64,000 bases of DNA from Paenibacillaceae bacterium (GTDB lineage: Bacteria; Bacillota; Clostridia; Lachnospirales; Lachnospiraceae), in the NCBI GenBank assembly GCA_015057715.1, contig SVDS01000004.1, positions 1 through 64,000 on the forward strand. Direction: 5' to 3'. The notes under the pieces were generated by a model that was not told the DNA's origin, made no database searches, and worked only from the letters and a program-made list of their open reading frames with translations. This document shows, piece by piece, positions 29,419 to 37,359 of the stretch. Position 1 is the first letter of the stretch. Each line of letters starts with the position of its first letter. Position numbers and translations under genes: made by a program.

Positions 29419-30378
29419 TTAGTCCTCCTTTTTATTTAGCAATTCAAATGGGTCAACGGATACCAGTACAGCTCCGATGATAATGATAATAGAACCAATG
29501 ATAATGGTCGGGGTTACTGGCTGTTTGATAAACAGGATACAAAACAGCACGCCCCAGAACGCGTAGGTGATGTTAAGTGACATTCCCATGGCACAGCCTA
29601 CTGTACTGTTTGACTTATACCAGCAGAGATAGGAGATTGCCGCACAGAGACCAGAAACGATCAGCCATGCAATGGGAGGCAGGGAAAAGAGTGTGCCTTT
29701 TAAAAGTCCCATACCGCCTACGATAGGCAGAATTACAATTAAATCTACAATTCCGGATAAAAGCTGACGGATATTGATTACTACATCTGTGTCAAGCATT
29801 GCACTTCCGTAAGCTGCAAATACGCCTTCCAGCGCCCAGCCAATTGCTGCTACAAAGGCACAAATGATACCAAGAGTAAAGTTGGAGCTGCCTTCTGGTT
29901 TTACCCAGTTAATAACGATTGCTCCAACAACACAGATCAGCATACCAAGACCAACTCTGGGTACGATTTTCTGTTTTAAGAAGATCCGTGCAAATAATGC
30001 TCCGAAAAGAATGTACATGGCAGAAATCGGGATTGCATAAGCTCCTGCCATTGCCAGGCCCATTAAGTATGCACCGCTGGCAATTGGTCCTCCTACAAGG
30101 GAACCAAGTAAAATGATTTTGCCAGGAAACAGTTTTAAGCTTCTTCCGATCTCACGTATTCTTCCGGTCTTTATGTTGTACACAGTAAGCCAGATTCCGG
30201 CAAATAAGTCATTGAGACCAGATGTTACGTAGGGAGCAGCAAAAAGCCCCACTGCCCCGGCGAGTGGTTTGTAGTATCCGGCGATCAGTACAAAGGTGGT
30301 GTATAACCCGTACATGAGACCAGATATCAAACCGGTTGTAACGCCAATTCGTTTAAATTTCTTTCGCGCTTCCGTCAT
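29419..30378 (-). CDS. DMT/EamA-type transporter, candidate choline importer (copy 1)
   Basis: The first gene of the operon, 319 residues, with ten predicted membrane helices in two halves. AAGGAA lies 6 bases before the ATG. It is paralogous along its whole length to the protein at 28127-29125. Placing a transporter first in a catabolic operon fits substrate uptake. Choline is inferred from context, not from residues. Confidence 0.86.
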   Translation of the reverse strand: MTEARKKFKRIGVTTGLISGLMYGLYTTFVLIAGYYKPLAGAVGLFAAPYVTSGLNDLFAGIWLTVYNIKTGRIREIGRSLKLFPGKIILLGSLVGGPIASGAYLMGLAMAGAYAIPISAMYILFGALFARIFLKQKIVPRVGLGMLICVVGAIVINWVKPEGSSNFTLGIICAFVAAIGWALEGVFAAYGSAMLDTDVVINIRQLLSGIVDLIVILPIVGGMGLLKGTLFSLPPIAWLIVSGLCAAISYLCWYKSNSTVGCAMGMSLNITYAFWGVLFCILFIKQPVTPTIIIGSIIIIIGAVLVSVDPFELLNKKED

Positions 30379-30450
30379 TTAAGTTTCCTTCCCCATCTGA
30401 ATAGTGCACAAAATTTAAGTTGTCCTGTTGCTTTTTCTTTCACGTTCAGC

Positions 30451-30464
30451 TGAAAACGTTTAGA
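30451..30464 (+). promoter_or_regulatory. Candidate CcpA cre site in the operon leader
   Basis: TGAAAACGTTTAGA matches the cre consensus TGWAARCGYTWNCW at 13 of 14 positions (G for C near the end). It lies about 60 bases downstream of the predicted transcription start, where bound CcpA can block elongation. This suggests carbon-catabolite repression of choline use. Confidence 0.5.
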
Positions 30465-30528
30465 AAATGCACGACGCCTGTTAATGTTACTAATTTTCTA
30501 CTGGCTGCCTGCATTTTTCTATGCATTT

Positions 30529-30560
30529 AGTATAGGACTTCCCCCTATGGGGAATGTCAA
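30529..30560 (-). promoter_or_regulatory. MerR-type promoter of the choline operon
   Basis: On the minus strand TTGACA (30555-30560) and TATACT (30529-30534) are separated by 20 bp, longer than the optimal 17. The spacer holds the dyad TTCCC-N6-GGGAA. Long spacers with a central dyad are the hallmark of promoters that MerR proteins twist into activity. The same arrangement precedes the merR gene. The leader to the first gene is about 145 bases. Confidence 0.88.
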
Positions 30561-30622
30561 CTGATTTTTTTTTATTTTTATACCAGTTTAAATGGTAATT
30601 TTTACCCTGGTGCTCCACACAT

Positions 30623-30676
30623 AAAAAAGGCTCTCCTGAAACAGAAATTTTTACTCATTTCTGTTCCAAAAGAACC
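30623..30676 (-). terminator. Terminator after the MerR regulator gene
   Basis: A long imperfect stem (AGG.TCT..AACAGAAAT paired with ATTTCTGTT..AGAGCCT) is followed by six T on the minus strand. It separates the regulator transcript from the choline operon promoter. Confidence 0.85.
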
Positions 30677-30722
30677 TGTAAAATTACCTTTTTTAACCGT
30701 TGGTACTGGGATTCATGCTCCC

Positions 30723-31556
30723 TTACTGCCTGTAAACCGGGACAATTATTTCTGTTACAAACTCTTCGGGGTTCCTGGTTGTCCAGTAATCCACCACATA
30801 ACGCTCAAAGCTTTCTTTTCCACACTGGTATCCCCGCTTGGCTGCCCAGCTTACAATCCGCTCGTATTCTTCATCTATGGTCTCATGTTTTCCAATATGA
30901 TAGACAGAGGCCACCATGATGCCGCCATAAGTCTGGCGGTTTAAGCATTCCTTGCAGGGGTGAATGGCTTTCTGCATAATTGTTGTCGTTTTGCATTTGC
31001 CGTTCATCTTCTCTTCAAAGGAATCAAACTTAAGAATTACCGCACCTGTAATCTCATTCTCAGCTTTTTCAAGGTGATTGGTCCATTCTATATTAATAAT
31101 TGATTCCATATAATTGTATTCGAAGTTCTGTTTCAGGCTGCAGAACGTGGATTCTGGAAGGAATCTGACAGATACCTCATGTACATTGTTCTGGAGCACC
31201 ATCTTGGCTTCCTGAATCAGCTCGTACCAATCCTTAACAGCTACATAGCTGTTGTGAATCTGCTGCTCCTGAAGGCAGAGCTGGTCGATTTTGTTGCGGA
31301 AATTCTGTTCCAGATAGTAGTAGGTATTGCCCTCAACAAGCCCCTGCATCTCTTCAAGCTTAAATCCCATCTGCTTGTAATACTTTACAACAGGTACGGT
31401 CATAAGTGTTTCTTTGTTGTAATAACGGTAGCTGTTCTCCTTACATATCATATCAGGTGATATGATTCCGATCTTATCGTAAAAACGCAGAGCCTTTGTT
31501 GAAATGTTGCAGATCTTACTCACTTCCCCTATTGAGTACAGTTTTTTTTCTTCCAT
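30723..31556 (-). CDS. MerR-family regulator with GyrI-like effector domain
   Basis: I start it at the ATG at 31556 (277 residues, MEEKKLYSIGEVSKICNIS), with GGGGG 5 bases upstream; upstream ATGs have no ribosome site. The N-terminal winged helix has the MerR pattern YSIGEVSKICNISTKALRFYDKIGII, followed by a dimer-forming helix. The C-terminal 140 residues look like a GyrI/SOUL-type effector domain (YHIGKHETIDEEYERIVSWAAKRGYQ, ending EIIVPVY), as in BmrR-type activators that sense cationic ligands. It presumably senses choline or a related molecule and activates both its own promoter and the operon. It is transcribed in the same direction, upstream of the operon. Confidence 0.9.
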   Translation of the reverse strand: MEEKKLYSIGEVSKICNISTKALRFYDKIGIISPDMICKENSYRYYNKETLMTVPVVKYYKQMGFKLEEMQGLVEGNTYYYLEQNFRNKIDQLCLQEQQIHNSYVAVKDWYELIQEAKMVLQNNVHEVSVRFLPESTFCSLKQNFEYNYMESIINIEWTNHLEKAENEITGAVILKFDSFEEKMNGKCKTTTIMQKAIHPCKECLNRQTYGGIMVASVYHIGKHETIDEEYERIVSWAAKRGYQCGKESFERYVVDYWTTRNPEEFVTEIIVPVYRQ

Positions 31557-31642
31557 GTAAACCCCCATAAGCACTGGCATTGTCTATGTGTTCCGTGTTC
31601 GATTTACTTATTTTATCATTCGTACTATATACATATAGAACC

Positions 31643-31674
31643 AGTATAATCCTTCCCGTATAGGGGAATGTCAA
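31643..31674 (-). promoter_or_regulatory. MerR-type promoter of the regulator gene
   Basis: TTGACA (31669-31674), a 20-bp spacer and TATACT (31643-31648) on the minus strand. The spacer contains TTCCC-CTATAC-GGGAA, the same 5-6-5 dyad as at the operon promoter, so the regulator probably controls itself. Confidence 0.88.
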
Positions 31675-31703
31675 TACCTACTTATTTGTTATTTCTTTTC
31701 ATA

Positions 31704-31748
31704 AAAAAACCACAGGTTCCTCCTTTCACCGGATTGACCTGTGGTTTT
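31704..31748 (-). terminator. Terminator after trxA
   Basis: A 12-bp stem AAAACCACAGGT / ACCTGTGGTTTT closes a 19-base loop and is followed by further T residues on the minus strand, 10 bases after the trxA stop. Confidence 0.9.
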
Positions 31749-31758
31749 ATGAGTCTGA

Positions 31759-32079
31759 TTATTTTACCTGCTCTACCATCTGCAGAATGTCTTTCTTGGA
31801 TTTTACTCCTACAGAAGTTGCCGCCAGCTTACCGCCCTTGAAAATTCCTACAGTAGGAATGCTCATAACCTTAAACTGTCCGGCGAGATCCGGCTCATTG
31901 TCCACATCAACCTTACCAATCTTTAAACCGGAATGATTCTCAGATGCAATTTCATCAAGAACTGGTGCAAACATCTTACACGGACCACACCAGGTTGCCC
32001 AGAAATCCACTAATACAACATCTTCTGTTTTTAAAACCTCTTCATCAAAGTTCTGCTTTGTTAATGTTACGATTGACAT
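31759..32079 (-). CDS. trxA: Thioredoxin
   Basis: A 106-residue cytoplasmic thioredoxin that reduces protein disulfides. The active site is WCGPCK (C31, C34), preceded by VDFWATW, and the cis-Pro lies in MSIPTVGIF. The length is normal. AAGGAGGAG lies upstream, and a consensus promoter gives it a separate transcript with its own terminator. Confidence 0.96.
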   Translation of the reverse strand: MSIVTLTKQNFDEEVLKTEDVVLVDFWATWCGPCKMFAPVLDEIASENHSGLKIGKVDVDNEPDLAGQFKVMSIPTVGIFKGGKLAATSVGVKSKKDILQMVEQVK

Positions 32080-32221
32080 ATGTTACTCCTCCTTCATTCT
32101 ATCTCTTATTTCAGGGAAATTGCTTTATTCCATTAGTCTTATCATTATTTCATGGATTATGCCCTGTTATGTACAGGACTGTATATCCTCTAAATTTCTC
32201 TTACTTTGTTTTGTTACTGTT

Positions 32222-32250
32222 ATTATAAAAGTTACAGTTGTATTTGTCAA
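32222..32250 (-). promoter_or_regulatory. Consensus promoter of trxA
   Basis: Minus-strand TTGACA (32245-32250), 17-bp spacer and TATAAT (32222-32227): a full match to the vegetative promoter consensus. It gives a leader of about 135 bases in which I see no clear structure. Confidence 0.85.
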
Positions 32251-32264
32251 TAGAATTTTGCAAT

Positions 32265-33431
32265 TTATTCTACATCCAGTCCCAATACTTTAATCATTGC
32301 CAGGAATTTATCCTTTATTTCTGACAAGCTGACAGTCTCTTCCCCTTCTGCAGTTAGTTTTTCCTGATCCAGTACGCCGGCTGAAATTCTTCCGCCCTCG
32401 TATCCGCCGCTGAGCTTAAGTCTGAGATTTAAGTCCTTCTTATTGTATATAATATTCAACTCTTTAATCTGAAAGGTTCGTTTTTTCTCATCGCCGTTTC
32501 CAAAATATACTGTGGTATCAAAACTGATTTCACCTTCCGTACCAGTTATCTGACCGGATAAAAGTGCTCCCTTATTTTCTACTCTTTGAAACCCAACATA
32601 GGCCAGATCGGGTATAATGACCTGTGAAATGGAGAGATCTTTGCGTATGGAAAAGAGGACTTCCTGACTTTCCCCTTCTGTCCTGCGTTCTTTTAAAAGT
32701 TTCGCCCAGCTTTTCGGCTCCCTTCCGGGAACTTCCTCCATCATCTCACCTGTCTCCTGTAAAATGGAATCAAACTGCTTTGCCGGAACCAGTGCACGAA
32801 TGGTAACACCATTTTTATCTCTTCCGGTAAACTCAACCCGGCTCTTACCTATTACATCAATGATGTGGTCTTCCAGCTGTTTTAAGCGATTTTCCAGCTT
32901 CTCCTTTTTCTCTGGTACAGGGGAAACTCCAATCTGATCCTTAACATCAGCCTGTGTTGTCTTTACCAGTGCCGCAGAGATCTGGGGTACATGGATCACC
33001 ACACGGTCAGGATCTGCCCAATATTGTGCTCCCTCCCGAATCGCACCTAGAAAATATACATCTACTTTACCCTGGGCAAATGTATTCTCAAGATTTCGCT
33101 GTTCCGTAACAGAAATACCGAGCCCCCCGGGAAGAATCAGTACCGACTTGCCATTTAGGTAAGCTTCGTCTGCAACCAGTTTAAAGGAATCCTCATAGGC
33201 GTTTCCATCTCCCTTTTCACTTCCCCAAAGTTCCTTTAGCATGCCTTGTGTCTGAAGCGCAGAGCGGCCAAGATAAAACCTGGCATAATAGATAGGAAGA
33301 TAATGCCACCCTGCTGCAGCAAGAACAATCACAGCCACTGCTATCCCTGCTGCCCAGATGATGAGTTTCTTCTTATTATTACATGATGCCGGTTTGGCTG
33401 AGTTTTTCTTCAAAAAATTCATTAAGTTCAA
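32265..33431 (-). CDS. Membrane-anchored extracytoplasmic protein of unknown function
   Basis: A 388-residue protein with a basic N-terminus, one membrane helix (about residues 24-45) and a soluble remainder that should lie outside the cell. Strand-rich segments and a run of about 30 charged residues near the centre are visible; no catalytic motif is seen. The start is a TTG with AGGAAG 7-8 bases upstream; an ATG three codons on is possible. Either start overlaps the end of the Pip-like gene by about 45-53 bases, so the pair is probably translationally coupled and works together. Confidence 0.78.
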   Translation of the reverse strand: MNLMNFLKKNSAKPASCNNKKKLIIWAAGIAVAVIVLAAAGWHYLPIYYARFYLGRSALQTQGMLKELWGSEKGDGNAYEDSFKLVADEAYLNGKSVLILPGGLGISVTEQRNLENTFAQGKVDVYFLGAIREGAQYWADPDRVVIHVPQISAALVKTTQADVKDQIGVSPVPEKKEKLENRLKQLEDHIIDVIGKSRVEFTGRDKNGVTIRALVPAKQFDSILQETGEMMEEVPGREPKSWAKLLKERRTEGESQEVLFSIRKDLSISQVIIPDLAYVGFQRVENKGALLSGQITGTEGEISFDTTVYFGNGDEKKRTFQIKELNIIYNKKDLNLRLKLSGGYEGGRISAGVLDQEKLTAEGEETVSLSEIKDKFLAMIKVLGLDVE

Positions 33432-35577
33432 GCACCTTCTTCCTTAATACGATTCCCACCAACAGGGAGAGCGGAATATACACCAAAACATTTCTGATGT
33501 CAATCCAGTATGCATTTTCATATAGTCCTGCCACACATTCCCTCATGGCGTTAATTAAGTGAGTGAACGGAAGCAGGGGATTTACCATCTGAAAGAATTT
33601 CGGTGTTACCTGAATGGGGAACGTACCGCCAGATCCAGCTACCTGTATAACCATAAATACAACAACGATGGCTTTTCCTACGTCTCCAAAAGATACTGTC
33701 ATGGAGTACGTTATATTTGTAAAAATAATACTTGCAATCACCGCAGCCAGCACAAATTTACCCGGTTCTAAGCACTGAATCTTCAGCATGTAGAGATCAC
33801 CCAGGGAAACAACCAGTGCCTGGAAAATTCCAAGAAGCATAAACGTAAGGTATCTGCCGAAATAGGTTTCATACAGCTTCAGTCCCTCGGCCCGGGAAGG
33901 TTCCACTTTTGTTTTTAATAATGCCACCAGGATCAGACCTCCGACCCAAATAGCAAGTATGGTATAAAATGGAGCCATGGCTGAACCGTAATTTTCTACC
34001 GGATATATTTTGTTTGTCTGCATATCCGTAGGCTTCATCATAAAGTCGCTGAATCGTTCCGGATCATTCTTCATGATGTCCATTATTTTATTCAGCTGCT
34101 TATTATCTGCAATTTTATTCACGTCATTGATCATATCATCAACACGTTCCTGACTCTTATTAATCAGATTCAGGGAACTGTCCAAAGCATCAATAAGGCT
34201 TTGAGATGAAGTATTGACGCTGGTAAGCGTGGTATCTATCTGTCCTACCAGGTTCCCAATGCTGCCAAGTGCTCCTGCAGTGGTTCCCAGGGCATCATAG
34301 GTTTTATCCAGACTGTCTTTTAAAGGTACCTCAACCTTTCCTTTATAGAAATTATTAACATCAGAGATTGTGTTATATGCCAATGACAGACTGTCTCCGA
34401 TGTCATCTTTCATATCACTTGGTAATCTTCTGGTCTCTTTAACCGTTTTTTCAGCTGACTGAAGCTTTGCCAAAAGATCCTGCTGCTGCTTCACAGCAGT
34501 GCCTAAATCCTGCTGGATCTGAGTTACATCTGTTAATTTGACTGGAAGCTTGGTATTGATATCATTTAAAAGCTTACCGAAGCTGTTTAACTGGGTGATC
34601 ATCGCCGAAGTCATACTTTCCATGGCTTTTAAGGTATTGATTGCTGCATCGGCTGATGTATCTGATATATTACCAAGCACATTAAATGTTTCATATACCG
34701 TTTCTTCTGTCTTGGTAATCTGATCCAGCGTATCATCCACTCCTTGGGTTACAATATCAGACATTCCTCTTGTGGAATCAACCAGAGTCCTGGCACTTTG
34801 GGCGGTGTCTTCTCCAGAAGTTATCATCCTGCTTACATCGGGCAGAGTACCTTTCACTCCGTCATTTAAGCTGTTTACCGTACGAAGAGTACCTTTTAGT
34901 ATACCAATTGTATCCGTAAGCTGATTTAGACTGTCTTTGATTTCATTCAGAGAGGTAATGGCATCCCCCCTGTCTGTATCTTTCTTGGTGCTCCAGTCAT
35001 CGGAATATCCATTTATCAGTTTGCCCATCACTTTGGATGAAGAACTGATAAATGTTTCATTGATCTGCTGTTGTACGCTGGCTACGCCCTTATCAGTGAT
35101 CTTTGTTGCAACAGCATTCTTTTTTTCGTTTACATAATATTGTAAAACCGGCCGTTCAATATGGGATGTCAGTACGCTTGATATCTTAGTGCTGAAGTCT
35201 TCCGGTACAATCACTGCAGCATAGTATTTCCCGGACTCTACCCCATCCATGGCATCGTCCTTATCCACAAACTGCCAGCCAATTTTATCATTTTTTCTAA
35301 GTTCATCCAGGATCATCTCACCGATATTAATGGCTGAATCATCTATATCAGAATCAAAAATGCTGTCAATGGATGCACCTTCATCCAAATTGACAACCGC
35401 CACCTTTAATCCCTTGGTGTTTGCATAGGGATCCCAGCTTGCAGCTATATTAAACCAGGCATATAATGCAGGTAACAGGGTCAGTCCAAAGGCAATCAGC
35501 GTTGCCACTGGGTTGGAAAATATATGCTTTAAGTCTCCCATGAATATTCTAAGTATGTTTTTTACATGTTTTATCAT
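33379..35577 (-). CDS. YhgE/Pip-family membrane protein (ABC-2-type)
   Basis: A 732-residue protein. One N-terminal membrane helix (residues about 20-38) is followed by about 480 extracytoplasmic residues with coiled-coil stretches, and then five or six helices of ABC-2 permease type near the C-terminus (including YSMTVSFGDVGKAIVVVFMVIQVAGSGGTFPI). This is the layout of YhgE/Pip proteins, related to phage-infection proteins and to EsaA-like parts of type VII secretion loci. No other secretion gene is nearby. AGGGAGG precedes the ATG. A dyad overlaps its promoter. Confidence 0.9.
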   Translation of the reverse strand: MIKHVKNILRIFMGDLKHIFSNPVATLIAFGLTLLPALYAWFNIAASWDPYANTKGLKVAVVNLDEGASIDSIFDSDIDDSAINIGEMILDELRKNDKIGWQFVDKDDAMDGVESGKYYAAVIVPEDFSTKISSVLTSHIERPVLQYYVNEKKNAVATKITDKGVASVQQQINETFISSSSKVMGKLINGYSDDWSTKKDTDRGDAITSLNEIKDSLNQLTDTIGILKGTLRTVNSLNDGVKGTLPDVSRMITSGEDTAQSARTLVDSTRGMSDIVTQGVDDTLDQITKTEETVYETFNVLGNISDTSADAAINTLKAMESMTSAMITQLNSFGKLLNDINTKLPVKLTDVTQIQQDLGTAVKQQQDLLAKLQSAEKTVKETRRLPSDMKDDIGDSLSLAYNTISDVNNFYKGKVEVPLKDSLDKTYDALGTTAGALGSIGNLVGQIDTTLTSVNTSSQSLIDALDSSLNLINKSQERVDDMINDVNKIADNKQLNKIMDIMKNDPERFSDFMMKPTDMQTNKIYPVENYGSAMAPFYTILAIWVGGLILVALLKTKVEPSRAEGLKLYETYFGRYLTFMLLGIFQALVVSLGDLYMLKIQCLEPGKFVLAAVIASIIFTNITYSMTVSFGDVGKAIVVVFMVIQVAGSGGTFPIQVTPKFFQMVNPLLPFTHLINAMRECVAGLYENAYWIDIRNVLVYIPLSLLVGIVLRKKVLELNEFFEEKLSQTGIM

Positions 35578-35626
35578 GCTTACCTCCCTTGTAATGGATT
35601 CATAAATATGTAGTGAATAGCTATGT

Positions 35627-35656
35627 ATTATAATATTTTATTGCACTAAATGCAAT
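35627..35656 (-). promoter_or_regulatory. Promoter of the Pip-like gene with overlapping dyad
   Basis: Minus-strand -35 TTGCAT (35650-35655), 17-bp spacer and -10 TATAAT (35627-35632). A perfect dyad ATTGCA-N5-TGCAAT (35640-35656) covers the -35 box, a typical place for a repressor such as a TetR or MarR protein. No such regulator is next to the gene. Confidence 0.65.
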
Positions 35657-35742
35657 GTCTTATTCTGTTAAAGAAATTTCTTAATTATTATTAACCAGAA
35701 TGCCAATATTATTAAATGGAGCAATTTCTATACCAGTGACTT

Positions 35743-35780
35743 AAAAAACCCGGACTTCCCAAAAGGAAATCCGAGTCTTT
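35743..35780 (-). terminator. Terminator after the methyltransferase gene
   Basis: A stem ACTCGGA.TTCC / GG.AAGTCCGGGT with a TTTT-rich loop is followed by a T run on the minus strand, 5 bases after the stop codon. Confidence 0.88.
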
Positions 35781-35785
35781 ATTTA

Positions 35786-36562
35786 TTATAATGAAGCGGC
35801 TTCAGAATCAGGCTTCATAGTCATATATAATGCTATTGTATCAATTATTTTTATCTGATTCCCCGCATTCATAACAGCTTCCCTGATCCCTTCATAAAAT
35901 CTGGTTTTATAGGGTTCTTTTAATGTTATATGCTCCACCTGGGTTCCTGCTAAGTATTCCACATATTGTTCTGCGTTTAAAAACCTTTCTTTTTTCCATT
36001 CGTAATAGTTCAAGTCAGTAAATCCATAATTGAGAACATGCTCGTAGTCCAGTCTGCACGTATACTTAGTATCAACATAAAAATGCTTTCTATAAACTTC
36101 CTCCATCTGTTCATACAACTCTTCATTCCCACTTTTATAATCGGAATATGTCATGAACATAGCTAAAATCCCGCCGGGCTTTAAAAGGTCGAATATTTTA
36201 GGAAATCCAATGTTCTCCGGAATCCACTGTATGGTTGCAGCGGAGTATATGAGGTCAAATGTCCGGTCTCCAAAATTGTGAGTCTCAAAGTCGTCATTTA
36301 CAATATGGAAATTATTATAAGTACCAAACTTGTTTTCCATGAACTCCGCAAAATTTTTCCCCAGTTCGATCGCCAGATAGTCACACCCTGTCTTAAGGAA
36401 TGGCTCGGTGGCCTGCCCTGTCCCCGGTCCGATTTCCAGAGCTGATTTATGAGGTCCCAGATCTGTTTGGGTAATTATTTCGGAATAAAGTTCCTTACAA
36501 TACCTTGGTCTCCATTTGTCAAATTGTTCTGGAATTGCGTCAAACGTTTTTCTGAAATCCAT
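35786..36562 (-). CDS. Class I SAM-dependent methyltransferase
   Basis: A 258-residue methyltransferase of the Methyltransf_11 type. SAM motif I is ALEIGPGTGQAT (about residues 39-50), the acidic residue follows in YLAIELGKNF, and motif IV-like DLIYSAATIQWI is present. The substrate is unknown; the architecture resembles trans-aconitate or small-molecule O-methyltransferases. It lies 17 bases after a DJ-1/PfpI gene in the same transcript and is followed by a terminator. Confidence 0.88.
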   Translation of the reverse strand: MDFRKTFDAIPEQFDKWRPRYCKELYSEIITQTDLGPHKSALEIGPGTGQATEPFLKTGCDYLAIELGKNFAEFMENKFGTYNNFHIVNDDFETHNFGDRTFDLIYSAATIQWIPENIGFPKIFDLLKPGGILAMFMTYSDYKSGNEELYEQMEEVYRKHFYVDTKYTCRLDYEHVLNYGFTDLNYYEWKKERFLNAEQYVEYLAGTQVEHITLKEPYKTRFYEGIREAVMNAGNQIKIIDTIALYMTMKPDSEAASL

Positions 36563-36579
36563 ATCTTCTCCTTTATGCT

Positions 36580-37161
36580 CTAAATCTGCCGTACAGCCCC
36601 ATTCTTAAAATTATCATACCACTGACTCATTTCCTCATCACTGTCAACTTTAAGGATTTTAAAAATCTCATAGGCGAATTCAACAGCAGCCGTTTCATTG
36701 GCAGTCATGATACCTCCGTCTACTACGACCTGGGCGGGGATATAGAGGTCTTCACCTTTGTAATTTTTTGCGCTCTTGAAATACTCTAAAGAATCTCCTG
36801 TATGCTTAACATGATCAAGTAACCCGTGTTTACACAGGAAATAGGTAGCACCACAGATTGCTGCTACTGGAATATTCATACCAATGAGCTGTTTAACAAA
36901 TTCTCTTATTACTATATAATCGTTTTCTTCCCAGGAAAGACCTCCTGGCATAATTACCATGGCAAGATTGTCGTAGGAACGGTAATCTTCAATGGTATAA
37001 TCAACGCTGGCTCTGATACCGCCCATTGAGGTTTTAGGAAGATTATCGATCGCTATGGTTTTAACTGTATAATCGGAAAATGAATTAATTACGGCAATTG
37101 CGTAACTTCCTTCCCAATCACACCATTGGTGAGTTAATATAATTAGAACTTCTTTTTTTAT
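36580..37161 (-). CDS. DJ-1/PfpI-family protein, apparent AUA start
   Basis: A glutamine-amidotransferase-like protein of the DJ-1/PfpI group. Counted from an ATA at 37161 it has 193 residues, starts (M)KKEVLIILTHQWCDWEGSY, and has the nucleophile C103 in AICGAT and the partner Glu E17. The strong ribosome site GAGGGGAGGG ends 8 bases before this ATA. The next upstream starts (TTG at 37242, ATG at 37212) have no ribosome site and would add a basic 26-residue extension foreign to the family. Such proteins act as glyoxalases, chaperone-like enzymes or stress proteins; which one is not clear. Confidence 0.82.
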   Translation of the reverse strand: MKKEVLIILTHQWCDWEGSYAIAVINSFSDYTVKTIAIDNLPKTSMGGIRASVDYTIEDYRSYDNLAMVIMPGGLSWEENDYIVIREFVKQLIGMNIPVAAICGATYFLCKHGLLDHVKHTGDSLEYFKSAKNYKGEDLYIPAQVVVDGGIMTANETAAVEFAYEIFKILKVDSDEEMSQWYDNFKNGAVRQI

Positions 37162-37359
37162 CTTGTTAGCCCTCCCCTCAGGCTTTATACGCAACCGTAA
37201 GCCGGTAAACATTATTCTATCTAATAAATTAAAAACTTTCAAGGATAAGGATTCATAAGTTATGAATTTCTTACCAGAAAAAGGCTATTGCTTTGGTTAA
37301 TAAAAAACAAACTGCAGGGGGATGACACCCATAACAAAAAACGGTAAAGAGGTGATCTT

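Larger units (their letters stand above)
14244..30378 (-). other. Choline-utilisation microcompartment operon (type I cut / GRM locus)
   Basis: Twenty-one leftward genes with small gaps or overlaps run between a MerR-type promoter (30529-30560) and a strong terminator (14181-14231). Known roles: CutC makes trimethylamine and acetaldehyde from choline; CutD activates CutC; CutF, PduL and EutQ convert acetaldehyde to acetyl-CoA, acetyl-phosphate and possibly acetate plus ATP; CutO recycles NADH to ethanol. Shell genes encode hexamer-type proteins and one pentamer-type protein. No trimeric tandem-BMC (BMC-T) gene is present. The short CutC (848 residues, without the long N-terminal extension of type II enzymes) marks a type I locus. 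Confidence 0.93.
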
